Shown here: positions 7,702 through 13,179 of the stretch, in pieces
Layout: every line of letters begins with the position of its first letter
How positions within the stretch are numbered: position 1 is the first letter of the stretch
Source: Legionella sp.
GTDB taxonomy: Bacteria > Pseudomonadota > Gammaproteobacteria > Legionellales > Legionellaceae
DNA length: 13,179 bases
Assembly (NCBI GenBank): GCA_003507515.1
Contig: DNVL01000288.1
Coordinates: 1 to 13,179, forward strand
Direction: 5' to 3'
Program-made: the position numbers and the translations under genes
The notes under the pieces: model-generated
The model's input: only the letters and a program-made list of their open reading frames with translations
What the model was told of the DNA's origin: nothing
The model's database searches: none

Positions 7702-8529
7702 TTATCCTGGCGTAAATGAAGTCTGAGAATAATATATATTATGTTGGATCAAAAATCGCTGACATAACAAAGGGGTATGCTCCAGCAAATGGTGCAAATA
7801 AGCACGCGTCAGTTTTTGACTGCAAGTTGGGCAGTGGCAAACGGGATCAATTGGGTCTAATTGAAACGCCTGCGCCTCATCCTGTAGCGAGTATATTTTA
7901 TTGTGATGATAAACCGTGCCCTGGCATGCATCACGAGACGGCATGTCTGATTCTAAATAGGGCATACCCATTTGCGCTAATGTTTGCAGTTGGGGTGCGT
8001 TTAACTCGCCCGAAACATAACAAATGTACTCATCGTATTCCGATATCTGTTTTAGCAACGAGGAAAATGCAGTGATGCCGTCATAATGCAAGTGAATGCC
8101 ATAGGGTCTTGTCGCTGCTCGGCTAGGCATGTCCATTGGTGAAAAAAAAGGGAACACGCCGCTAGGCAATGATAACCAAGCCGATGGATTTTGTTGGTTG
8201 GCACCCTGTGGCAAAACAACAAATGGCGGATTGAGTCGGCTTATCAATTTAAACAGTGTGTTCATCGTATACCGACAGCGGCTCCCGTCATAGCTTGAGC
8301 GCAGCGTGTACCCGCCGGCGTCATCTATCTTAGGCATGGATGCGTTTAATACGAATGCGCCAGGCCAACCCGTGTATGCAGAAAAATCGGATAATTCGAT
8401 TAAAAAGTCAAGACCAGGCTTCATGAGTAAAGATGTGAGCTGATAGCAAACCAGTTGCACACCAACCTCCTGCCAATTGGCCACGGTTAAGCAGCGCCCC
8501 GCATCGGTTGTCAATATTGGAATGATCAT
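7702..8529 (-). CDS. tRNA-guanine transglycosylase-like protein, shortened and lacking both catalytic aspartates
   Basis: The gene sits exactly where tgt normally stands, between queA and yajC, and overlaps queA by ATGA. At 275 residues it is about 100 short of a normal bacterial TGT. The C-terminal zinc site is intact: DPIDPVCHCPTCSQ with C231, C233 and C236, then TRAYLHHLLEH and QHN with H263. MPSRDACQG at 196-204 matches the MPTRNARNG region of TGT, and YDGSRCRYT near 80-88 matches its DGS element. The aligned catalytic residues differ: DSGGFQ is replaced around N62 (VLNASMP), and the nucleophile in FDCVMP becomes E193 (YLESDMP). The middle of the barrel, including the GLAVGE loop, is reduced. 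By known TGT chemistry it should not exchange guanine for preQ1. A non-catalytic partner, as in the eukaryotic two-subunit enzyme, or a new RNA-binding role is possible. It has no own ribosome site and depends on coupling to queA. Confidence 0.85.
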   Translation of the reverse strand: MIIPILTTDAGRCLTVANWQEVGVQLVCYQLTSLLMKPGLDFLIELSDFSAYTGWPGAFVLNASMPKIDDAGGYTLRSSYDGSRCRYTMNTLFKLISRLNPPFVVLPQGANQQNPSAWLSLPSGVFPFFSPMDMPSRAATRPYGIHLHYDGITAFSSLLKQISEYDEYICYVSGELNAPQLQTLAQMGMPYLESDMPSRDACQGTVYHHNKIYSLQDEAQAFQLDPIDPVCHCPTCSQKLTRAYLHHLLEHTPLLCQRFLIQHNIYYSQTSFTPG

Positions 8530-9539
8530 AGTAATAAACTTGCGTCTCCGTAACTAAAAAATCGGTAGCGCTGCTCAATGGCGACTTTGTACAACGCCAT
8601 GGCCTCCTGATGCCCAATAAAGGCCGAGACCAGCATGAGCAACGTTGATTCTGGCAAATGAAAGTTGGTAATAAGCCCATCACAAATTTTAAACGTGTAA
8701 CCAGGCGATATAAAAATATCAGTGTCGCCGCTACATGCCCGCAATTCGCCATCAAGGACTGCACTTTCCAAACTACGCAATGCAGTTGTCCCCACCGCAA
8801 TCACGCGCCTGCCAGCAGCGCGCGTTGCATGAACAGCTTGGCAAAGGGTATCTGACACAGTAAATCGTTCATTGTGCATTTTGTGATCGAGAATGGAATC
8901 ACAGCGCACAGGTCGAAAGGTGCCGGCCCCGACATGCAACGTAGAGTAGGCGATACCCACACCGCGTGCTTTGAGTTGCGCTAAAACAACGTCATCAAAA
9001 TGCAAGCCTGCTGTGGGTGCGGCAACAGATCCACTGTGTCGTGCATAAACGGTTTGATAGCGCTCTAAATCTAACGTTTCATCGGTACGGGTAATATAGG
9101 GTGGCAAAGGAATATGACCTATCGACTGCAACATGACATCTACATCGCCTTCGACCGAACATTGATATAAATCGTCTTCACGGCCAAGAATATGAATGCG
9201 CCACCCTTCGTCTAAGTGAATCACACCGCCTGGCTGGGGTGATTTACTCGCTTTGATGTGCGCGAGAAATGCCCCCTCCCCTACCACGCGTTCCACCAGT
9301 AGTTCGACTTGCCCCCCACTGGCTTTGCGACCATACAATCGAGCAGGGATAACACGGCTGTCATTCATGACGAGCAAATCGCCTGGTTCAAGAAAATCAG
9401 CTAATGCGTGGAATGAATGATGTTCATGACGCCCTGTGGCACGATGATAAGTGAGCAAGCGAGAATCGCTACGGTTTACGAGCGGGTATTGAGCAATCAA
9501 TTCCGGCGGCAATGTGAAGTTAAAATCTTGTTTATTCAT
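8526..9539 (-). CDS. queA: S-adenosylmethionine:tRNA ribosyltransferase-isomerase
   Basis: QueA moves and rearranges the ribosyl part of S-adenosylmethionine onto preQ1 in tRNA, giving epoxyqueuosine at the wobble position. The 337-residue protein is close to the usual length. Family blocks are present in order: LPPELIAQYP at 10-19, MNDSRVIPARLYG at 58-70, HIPLPPYI at 142-149, GSVAAPTAGLHF at 170-181, LHVGAGTFRPV at 201-211, MHNE at 221-224 and ITNFHLPESTLLMLVSAF near the C-terminus. No Shine-Dalgarno precedes the ATG; instead a TATAAT box ends 5 nt upstream, so the mRNA may start at or next to the ATG. It is the first gene of a five-gene run with the tgt-like gene, yajC, secD and secF. Its substrate needs an active TGT, which its direct neighbour does not seem to provide. 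Confidence 0.97.
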   Translation of the reverse strand: MNKQDFNFTLPPELIAQYPLVNRSDSRLLTYHRATGRHEHHSFHALADFLEPGDLLVMNDSRVIPARLYGRKASGGQVELLVERVVGEGAFLAHIKASKSPQPGGVIHLDEGWRIHILGREDDLYQCSVEGDVDVMLQSIGHIPLPPYITRTDETLDLERYQTVYARHSGSVAAPTAGLHFDDVVLAQLKARGVGIAYSTLHVGAGTFRPVRCDSILDHKMHNERFTVSDTLCQAVHATRAAGRRVIAVGTTALRSLESAVLDGELRACSGDTDIFISPGYTFKICDGLITNFHLPESTLLMLVSAFIGHQEAMALYKVAIEQRYRFFSYGDASLLL

Positions 9540-9544
9540 AGTGT

Positions 9545-9550
9545 ATTATA
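9545..9550 (-). promoter_or_regulatory. -10 box of queA operon promoter, possibly giving a leaderless mRNA
   Basis: On the - strand the sequence reads TATAAT, then ACACT, then the queA ATG. A start 6-8 bases after the box would fall on or within two bases of the initiation codon. No TTGACA-like -35 is present at 16-18 nt spacing (best is ATGCAG at 17) and no extended TGn is seen, so the promoter may be weak or activator-dependent. Confidence 0.5.
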
Positions 9551-9624
9551 AACTGTGCTAAGAAAAGCTGCATTATTAAACAATTTAAGTTTTTTTACCA
9601 GGACTTCAACGCATTGGATTGCCT

Positions 9625-9653
9625 TTGCCTCCAACGCCCTTTTTAGGTATACT
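9625..9653 (+). promoter_or_regulatory. sigma70-type promoter for the secreted protein gene at 9699
   Basis: TTGCCT (9625-9630) and TATACT (9648-9653) are separated by 17 nt. They match the consensus in 4 of 6 and 5 of 6 positions. A transcript would start near 9660 and have a leader of about 40 nt carrying an inverted repeat and a GGAG ribosome site. Confidence 0.6.
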
Positions 9654-9663
9654 ATGCACATTG

Positions 9664-9679
9664 TACAATATTAATTGTA
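9664..9679 (+). promoter_or_regulatory. inverted repeat in the leader of the secreted protein gene
   Basis: TACAAT and ATTGTA form a perfect 6-bp inverted repeat around ATTA, just after the predicted transcription start and before the ribosome site. Its position suits a repressor operator; as an RNA hairpin it would be weak. No known regulator is implied by the sequence. Confidence 0.3.
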
Positions 9680-9698
9680 TTGACCAGTGGAGAGAATG

Positions 9699-10091
9699 AT
9701 GATCCGATTGCGTAATCTAGCAACAGCAGCAGTATTTTATTTGACAGCCACAACCGTTATGGCAAGCCCGATACTCCTTATTACCCATAACACCACGGAT
9801 CTAGAGTCCAATGCTTTCGTTGCGGGCACGATTCCATCGCACTATCCCAGCAAAGCACACAGCGACAACAAAGTCTCTTGGGTCTCTGTTAAAATGGCTT
9901 GTTTTGGTCACACGGTCGATTCAAAATGCCCAGCATTGATCAAAATGGGAACGAACACCCCGAATCCCGTTGACATCGGTACTGTTGTTATGGATTTAAA
10001 CACAGGTGACATTACGCCGAAACAACTCACTGCAAACGGGTATACATTGATTGTGAATGGACCTGGCGAAACCACGTTAATCAAAGACTAA
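9699..10091 (+). CDS. small secreted protein of unknown function
   Basis: The 130-residue protein starts with a typical Sec signal peptide: basic MIRLR, a hydrophobic stretch to about residue 20, and a likely cut after VMA (residue 22). The mature part of about 108 residues has no membrane segment and two cysteines, C68 and C77, that could form a disulfide outside the cytoplasm. It is rich in Thr, Asn and Gly and probably mostly beta strand (for example GTVVMDLNTGD near 94-104 and GYTLIVNGPGET near 114-125). I do not recognise the family. GGAG at 9689 is 6 nt from the ATG at 9699; the adjacent ATG at 9696 is possible, and a GTG at 9687 overlaps the ribosome site and is unlikely. It has its own promoter, is transcribed away from queA, and is followed by a hairpin. 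Export is the only safe inference. Confidence 0.82.
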   Translation: MIRLRNLATAAVFYLTATTVMASPILLITHNTTDLESNAFVAGTIPSHYPSKAHSDNKVSWVSVKMACFGHTVDSKCPALIKMGTNTPNPVDIGTVVMDLNTGDITPKQLTANGYTLIVNGPGETTLIKD

Positions 10092-10104
10092 CAAATCGGG
10101 TTTA

Positions 10105-10142
10105 TGTGTTTAGGGGCGAACAACGGCTCGCCTCTAAACACA
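10105..10142. terminator. hairpin between convergent small genes
   Basis: Bases 10105-10119 pair with 10128-10142: 15 pairs with one G-U on the + strand, and an 8-nt loop. It lies 13 nt after the stop of the secreted protein gene and 11 nt before the stop of the oppositely oriented stress-protein gene. No U tract follows on either strand. The G-U pair becomes an A-C mismatch in the opposite transcript, so it should work best for the + strand gene. Confidence 0.6.
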
Positions 10143-10153
10143 AGCCAACCCCC

Positions 10154-10660
10154 TTACACATGGGAGCTATATTTTCCCCAGTCCTCTTGCAGATTACTGT
10201 TGGGGCGGGTATCATGAACACCTAAAACAATCCCCCCTGATTTAATGCCCGACTCATAAATTTTTGCTTTATCTTCAGGGATCCCCCATCCGATGAATGC
10301 GCCAATTATTCCGCCTGTTATGGCACCAGCGCCTGCTCCGGCTAATCCTGCCGCTAAAGGGCCGGCAATAACGAGGCCCAAGCCTGGAATAATAAGACTG
10401 GTTCCAATGGCAGCGATGGCCGCAACAATCCCGCCAATAGCAGCCCCTGTAGCGCCCCCTACACCCGCTCCTTGAGGTGCTTTTGACTCTTCTTTCACTA
10501 AAACAGAATCGTAATATTTTTTACGCGAATCTTCGGACATAATGACATTAATATCTTTTGGGGTATACCCATGTTTCAACGCGTCATTGTATGCTTTTTC
10601 TGCAGATTCCTTGTCATTAAATAACTCAGTGGTAACCAGCATATCTTTTCTATGATTCAT
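10154..10660 (-). CDS. YflT-like general stress protein with glycine-zipper segment
   Basis: The 168-residue protein has three parts. An N-terminal domain (about 8-58) with FNDKESAEKAYNDALKHGYTPKDINVIMS resembles the heat/general stress YflT-like domain. A long Gly/Ala-rich hydrophobic stretch at about 64-126, with repeated GxxxG spacing, probably packs in or on a membrane. The C-terminal segment GIPEDKAKIYESGIKSGGIVLGV is the motif usually paired with this domain. There is no signal peptide, so the protein is likely cytoplasmic-facing. AAGGA sits 6-7 nt before the ATG. The gene begins 26 nt after the small secreted protein gene on the same strand, with no terminator between, so they may share a transcript. 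Exact biochemical role is unknown for the family; a stress-linked envelope role is inference. Confidence 0.75.
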   Translation of the reverse strand: MNHRKDMLVTTELFNDKESAEKAYNDALKHGYTPKDINVIMSEDSRKKYYDSVLVKEESKAPQGAGVGGATGAAIGGIVAAIAAIGTSLIIPGLGLVIAGPLAAGLAGAGAGAITGGIIGAFIGWGIPEDKAKIYESGIKSGGIVLGVHDTRPNSNLQEDWGKYSSHV

Positions 10661-10686
10661 GATTTTTCCTTATCGTTGGTATACAA

Positions 10687-10992
10687 TTATTTTTTGTAAT
10701 ATTTTTCAGGATAGCAATAAATAACAACACCTTTACGATTGAGTGCCTTTAATAACACAGGCTTCACACCCTTCAAATCAGTTTTATCTTTAAGACAACG
10801 ATAACCAGAATAGGAATAATAATAATCCCCTTCAGGCATCAGAAAACCGTCTGAAGTGGTATAGGTATTTTTATTTTTATCGACGATTATAGGAATGTTT
10901 TTCCAGGTATTAGTGTCCGTGTTAATAAGATGTTCTGCAAAACTCGTCGCCGCGAATACAGCAACAAATGATCCAATCATCATTTTTTTCAT
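10687..10992 (-). CDS. small secreted basic protein of unknown function
   Basis: The 101-residue protein begins with a clear signal peptide (MKKMMIGSFVAVFAATSFA, cut after residue 19). The mature part of 82 residues is rich in Lys and Tyr, with a YYYSYSGYRC cluster at 57-66 and a second cysteine at 93, which could make one disulfide. The family is not recognised. The start is the ATG at 10992, because GGAGGT lies 6 nt before it; the ATG at 11007 overlaps that ribosome site and would spoil the signal peptide. The local base composition looks more A/T-rich than that of the flanking housekeeping genes. It lies upstream of the YflT-like stress gene on the same strand with a 26-nt gap, which suggests a two-gene unit related to the envelope or to stress. 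Confidence 0.75.
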   Translation of the reverse strand: MKKMMIGSFVAVFAATSFAEHLINTDTNTWKNIPIIVDKNKNTYTTSDGFLMPEGDYYYSYSGYRCLKDKTDLKGVKPVLLKALNRKGVVIYCYPEKYYKK

Positions 10993-11217
10993 TTTAATAC
11001 CTCCCATGATGAAAAATAACGTTTTGATAAAACAACAACTCCAAAACCAGTCTAATGAATGAATAAGCCAAACTCCATTAAGGATTACCTTGGTTTACGC
11101 AGGGCTTCATTAGGCCACTGGATGGCTCCTGTGTTCGCTCAAAAAATTCCACTATGATGTCGTTGATAATTATGTTACTTTGTTCCTTAGGATCAATATT
11201 TAAAAGGACGGAGCACA

Positions 11218-11394
11218 ATGAGCAGGAAGCGAATTGATAAAAATAAAACAGGCCGGGATACTGATTTAAACAATAACACCTCGAGCGAAGACAATCTAAA
11301 CGCAGTGAATATTATCACGAAGCTCGATCGCCGACGTCGAATCGAGGAGTTGAACGAAGAGCGCAGGGCTAGAGATGACTTAGGCGTCTTCTAG
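11218..11394 (+). CDS. small 58-residue charged protein, possibly PA3496-like
   Basis: A 58-codon frame starts at an ATG preceded by AAGGACGGAG, with the GGAG 4 nt from the start, a strong ribosome site. The N-terminal half is polar and Asn/Asp-rich (probably disordered). The C-terminal half, ITKLDRRRRIEELNEERRAR, is a highly charged amphipathic helix. Small gammaproteobacterial proteins of the PA3496 type carry a similar R-R-x-I-E-x-x-x-E-x-R helix; from memory this looks related, but I cannot confirm it. The last 15 nt overlap the end of rsmJ on the opposite strand. The region 11008-11217 before it holds no other gene and no promoter I trust. Real gene likely, function unknown. Confidence 0.6.
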   Translation: MSRKRIDKNKTGRDTDLNNNTSSEDNLNAVNIITKLDRRRRIEELNEERRARDDLGVF

Positions 11395-12030
11395 GCGATT
11401 AAAATAAATATCAAAGCGAACCGTTTTCCCTGGCACACTGAGATCAGGATCTATGAGTGCAGGTAAGCGCTGTGGCCATTTGACCACTACGCGATGTCTC
11501 GTGCGTTTAAGAGCTAATTGGAGCAACGCACAGACATCATCATCTGCACCCAACAATTGCTGCAAGGCTTGCATGTCTTTTTTGACCAACGCTGATTTTT
11601 GACGCGTTGGATGCATCGGATCGATATAAATCACGTCTGGATAAGCTGCTTTTGTCAACGTCATTAGATAATGCTTGGCATCCGTGTGCAATAAAGACAA
11701 TTTAAAATGATCATTGTCCGAGCGTCTCGCTAGACCATCAGCTAATAATGCGGCCATCATCGGCTGCCGTTCAAGCATCAGTACATCTGCTCCAAAGCCA
11801 GCTAAAACCGCTGCATCTCGCCCCCAACCCGCGGTTGCGTCTATAATTCGCATTCCCTGCATGGGTTTGCATGCACGCACCAAGCCTTGCTTCTTGCCCG
11901 CATCTCGCCGTTTTTGAACCGTTTGGCGGCTAAAATCAACACTGAGTGGTAAAAATCCTGGTATTTGCAGGGCCAACGTTCCGTCGATGATACATAGCTC
12001 AGGGCTCTCGGCCAGCAGACGGAGCGTCAT
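11380..12030 (-). CDS. rsmJ: 16S rRNA (guanine1516-N2)-methyltransferase
   Basis: RsmJ methylates N2 of G1516 in 16S rRNA with S-adenosylmethionine. The cofactor loop is DATAGWGRDAAVLA from residue 64, followed by LMLERQPMMAALLADGL near 84-100, the IDPMHP motif at 136-141 and the highly typical RQKSALVKKDM at 143-153. VVVKWPQ and VRFDIYF complete the fold. At 216 residues it is shorter than the E. coli protein of 250, mainly at the N-terminus. The ATG overlaps the gmhB stop by 4 nt (ATGA), supporting this start and translational coupling. Its last 15 nt overlap the convergent 58-residue gene. Assignment is firm because of the SALVKK block. Confidence 0.93.
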   Translation of the reverse strand: MTLRLLAESPELCIIDGTLALQIPGFLPLSVDFSRQTVQKRRDAGKKQGLVRACKPMQGMRIIDATAGWGRDAAVLAGFGADVLMLERQPMMAALLADGLARRSDNDHFKLSLLHTDAKHYLMTLTKAAYPDVIYIDPMHPTRQKSALVKKDMQALQQLLGADDDVCALLQLALKRTRHRVVVKWPQRLPALIDPDLSVPGKTVRFDIYFNRLEDA

Positions 12031-12560
12031 TGCGAGGAACTGGCTAGTAAATCATTGACATAATCAGCCAGTGAATTAAAAACAGGCACATGGGGGTAAG
12101 CCGCTAAACCAACGTGGTCAGTCATGGATGACAGAACCATGATAGGCAAAGCGCCGGCTGCTTCTGCCGCTTGAATGTCAGACACACGATCCCCGACAAA
12201 TGGCACATTTCTTAACGATTCGCCATATGCATCCGCAATCACGTGCAATAAACCAGGATTGGGCTTGCGGCATAAACAGCCAAAATCAGGCATATGCGGG
12301 CAATACTCAACCCGATCAATCAAACCACCGACCGCATTGACCTGTGCGTTCATTTTGTCATGAATACTCGCCAGTTGGCCTTCGTCATACAATCCGCGAG
12401 CAATTCCGGACTGATTGGTCGCCACCGCCACACGATAACCTGCCGCTGTAAGCCGTGCAATGGCAGCGGCACTCCCGGGTATAAAAATATACTCATCGGG
12501 TGATTTGATGTATTGCAGTGAATCGTAATTGATCACACCGTCACGGTCTAAAATAATCAA
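12027..12560 (-). CDS. gmhB: D-glycero-beta-D-manno-heptose-1,7-bisphosphate 7-phosphatase
   Basis: GmhB removes the 7-phosphate from heptose bisphosphate on the way to ADP-heptose for lipopolysaccharide core. HAD-family marks are LDRDGVI with D5 and D7, VATNQSG at 47-53, RKPNPG at 98-103 and GDRVSD at 123-128. The zinc site specific to GmhB is present: C87, H89, C95 and C97. Length of 177 is normal. The start is non-ATG: the TTG at 12560 overlaps the glyS stop by 4 nt, but homologues usually begin MKLIILDRDGVIN. Here the K and L are encoded by AAA and TTG just after an ATT (12566) and an ATC (12569), either of which could be a rare start; an AGGGG sequence lies 7 nt before the ATC. The gene is between glyS and rsmJ with overlapping ends on both sides. 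Confidence 0.95.
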   Translation of the reverse strand: MIILDRDGVINYDSLQYIKSPDEYIFIPGSAAAIARLTAAGYRVAVATNQSGIARGLYDEGQLASIHDKMNAQVNAVGGLIDRVEYCPHMPDFGCLCRKPNPGLLHVIADAYGESLRNVPFVGDRVSDIQAAEAAGALPIMVLSSMTDHVGLAAYPHVPVFNSLADYVNDLLASSSQ

Positions 12561-13179
12561 TTTAATGATGTAGTTACCCCTAACAATGAAATATCAGCAA
12601 CGCTTTGCAAGAGCGTCTGGAGCCGCGCTAGAAGCCGCAGCCGATTATCACGCAAGGCAGGGTTATCCACCATAACCATCACATGTTCAAAAAAGGAGTC
12701 TAACGGGTCGCGTAAACCGGCCAATTGGGTTAGCATAAAGCCATAATCGCTCACGCGTTCAGGGGCGTTAATAACACCTTCCACTGCTTTGATGCGCTCA
12801 AACAACGCTTGTTCCGCGGGGGCATTGAGCAACATGAAGTCAACCGGATGATTCAATTCATATTTTGAGGCTTGTAATAATAGATTGTTCACCCGTTTAC
12901 ATGCGGCAGACAAGGCCGCAGCATCCGGCAAATGAATAAATGCTAACAGTGCGTGAACCCGTTTATTCAGATCAAACAACCACTCGTCTTGACAGGCGCG
13001 CGCTGCGTGCACGATGTCAGATGAAATACCCTTCCCCTGATAAAAAGATTGCAAACGATCCAAGATAAACGGACGTAATTCGGCTAAACGTTGATCATTG
13101 CCAGGCAAATCTGTGCCATAAATTTGTCGTGCTTGCGCAATCAGAGCAGTGAGTGTTAATGGAACAGCCGTATCCACTA
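12557..13179 (-). CDS. glyS: glycine--tRNA ligase beta subunit, C-terminal part (5' end outside window)
   Basis: The visible 207 residues are the C-terminal part of the beta subunit of the two-subunit bacterial glycyl-tRNA synthetase, which attaches glycine to tRNA-Gly and uses this domain to hold the anticodon side of the tRNA. The recognisable block is GFMLTQLAGLRDPLDSFFEHVMVM, followed by the family ending NRLRLLARLQTLLQSVADISLL near the C-terminus. The frame stays open to the right edge, so the first visible codons are internal and the rest of the gene lies beyond 13179. Its stop overlaps the start region of gmhB. No frame break is visible. Confidence 0.95.
   Translation of the reverse strand, partial: VDTAVPLTLTALIAQARQIYGTDLPGNDQRLAELRPFILDRLQSFYQGKGISSDIVHAARACQDEWLFDLNKRVHALLAFIHLPDAAALSAACKRVNNLLLQASKYELNHPVDFMLLNAPAEQALFERIKAVEGVINAPERVSDYGFMLTQLAGLRDPLDSFFEHVMVMVDNPALRDNRLRLLARLQTLLQSVADISLLGVTTSLN

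Noticed and set aside
7716..8075. Open frame of 119 codons on + opposite the TGT-like gene
   Set aside because: The - strand frame shows TGT motifs over the same bases and is coupled to queA, so the + frame is not needed to explain the sequence.
8408..8800. Open frame of 130 codons on - spanning the queA/TGT-like junction
   Set aside because: It is in another frame over the conserved queA C-terminus; it has no ribosome site and its protein looks like frame-shifted queA.
9611..9645. Imperfect hairpin followed by TTTTT on + upstream of the secreted protein gene
   Set aside because: No + strand gene ends before it, the stem has a mismatch and it overlaps the better-supported promoter.
11021..11033. 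GTTTT-GAT-AAAAC inverted repeat upstream of the small secreted protein
   Set aside because: A 5-bp A/T-rich repeat is expected by chance in such sequence; no promoter or terminator context supports it.

Overview
The window looks like chromosomal DNA of a gammaproteobacterium of moderate GC content. The housekeeping gene order (queA, a tgt-position gene, yajC, secD, secF; and glyS, gmhB, rsmJ) is typical of that class. The small secreted proteins and unrecognised cytoplasmic genes between the conserved blocks would fit the Legionella/Coxiella side of the class, but that placement is inference. No rRNA, tRNA, CRISPR array, transposase or phage gene was found.

Left part, + strand (1-4463). The tail of an unknown gene overlaps by 4 nt a spermidine-synthase-fold methyltransferase-like gene. 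This is followed by a large unrecognised protein of about 605 residues whose start region contains a run of nine G. After a 160-nt gap with a possible structured leader come hisC and phhB, which overlap by ATGA. That pairing suggests the aminotransferase may act on aromatic amino acids rather than, or as well as, in histidine synthesis. A perfect 36-nt palindrome lies between phhB and the convergent secF.

Middle part, - strand (9539 down to 4497). This is the queA - tgt-like - yajC - secD - secF operon. QueA makes the epoxyqueuosine side chain on tRNA; YajC, SecD and SecF form the accessory complex of the Sec translocon. The gene in the tgt position is the most unusual item in the window. It has the C-terminal zinc site of tRNA-guanine transglycosylase, but it is about 100 residues short and both catalytic aspartates appear to be replaced (N62 and E193). 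It reads as a non-catalytic or repurposed TGT paralogue. queA has a perfect TATAAT five bases before its ATG and no Shine-Dalgarno, so its mRNA may be leaderless.

Small-gene region (9540-11394). It holds a secreted protein gene on + with a good promoter, then on - a small secreted protein and a YflT-like glycine-zipper stress protein, then a 58-codon + strand gene whose end overlaps rsmJ tail to tail.

Right part, - strand (13179 down to 11380). The 3' part of glyS, gmhB (lipopolysaccharide heptose synthesis) and rsmJ (16S rRNA methyltransferase) form a tightly overlapping operon. The start codon of gmhB is non-ATG whichever candidate is chosen.
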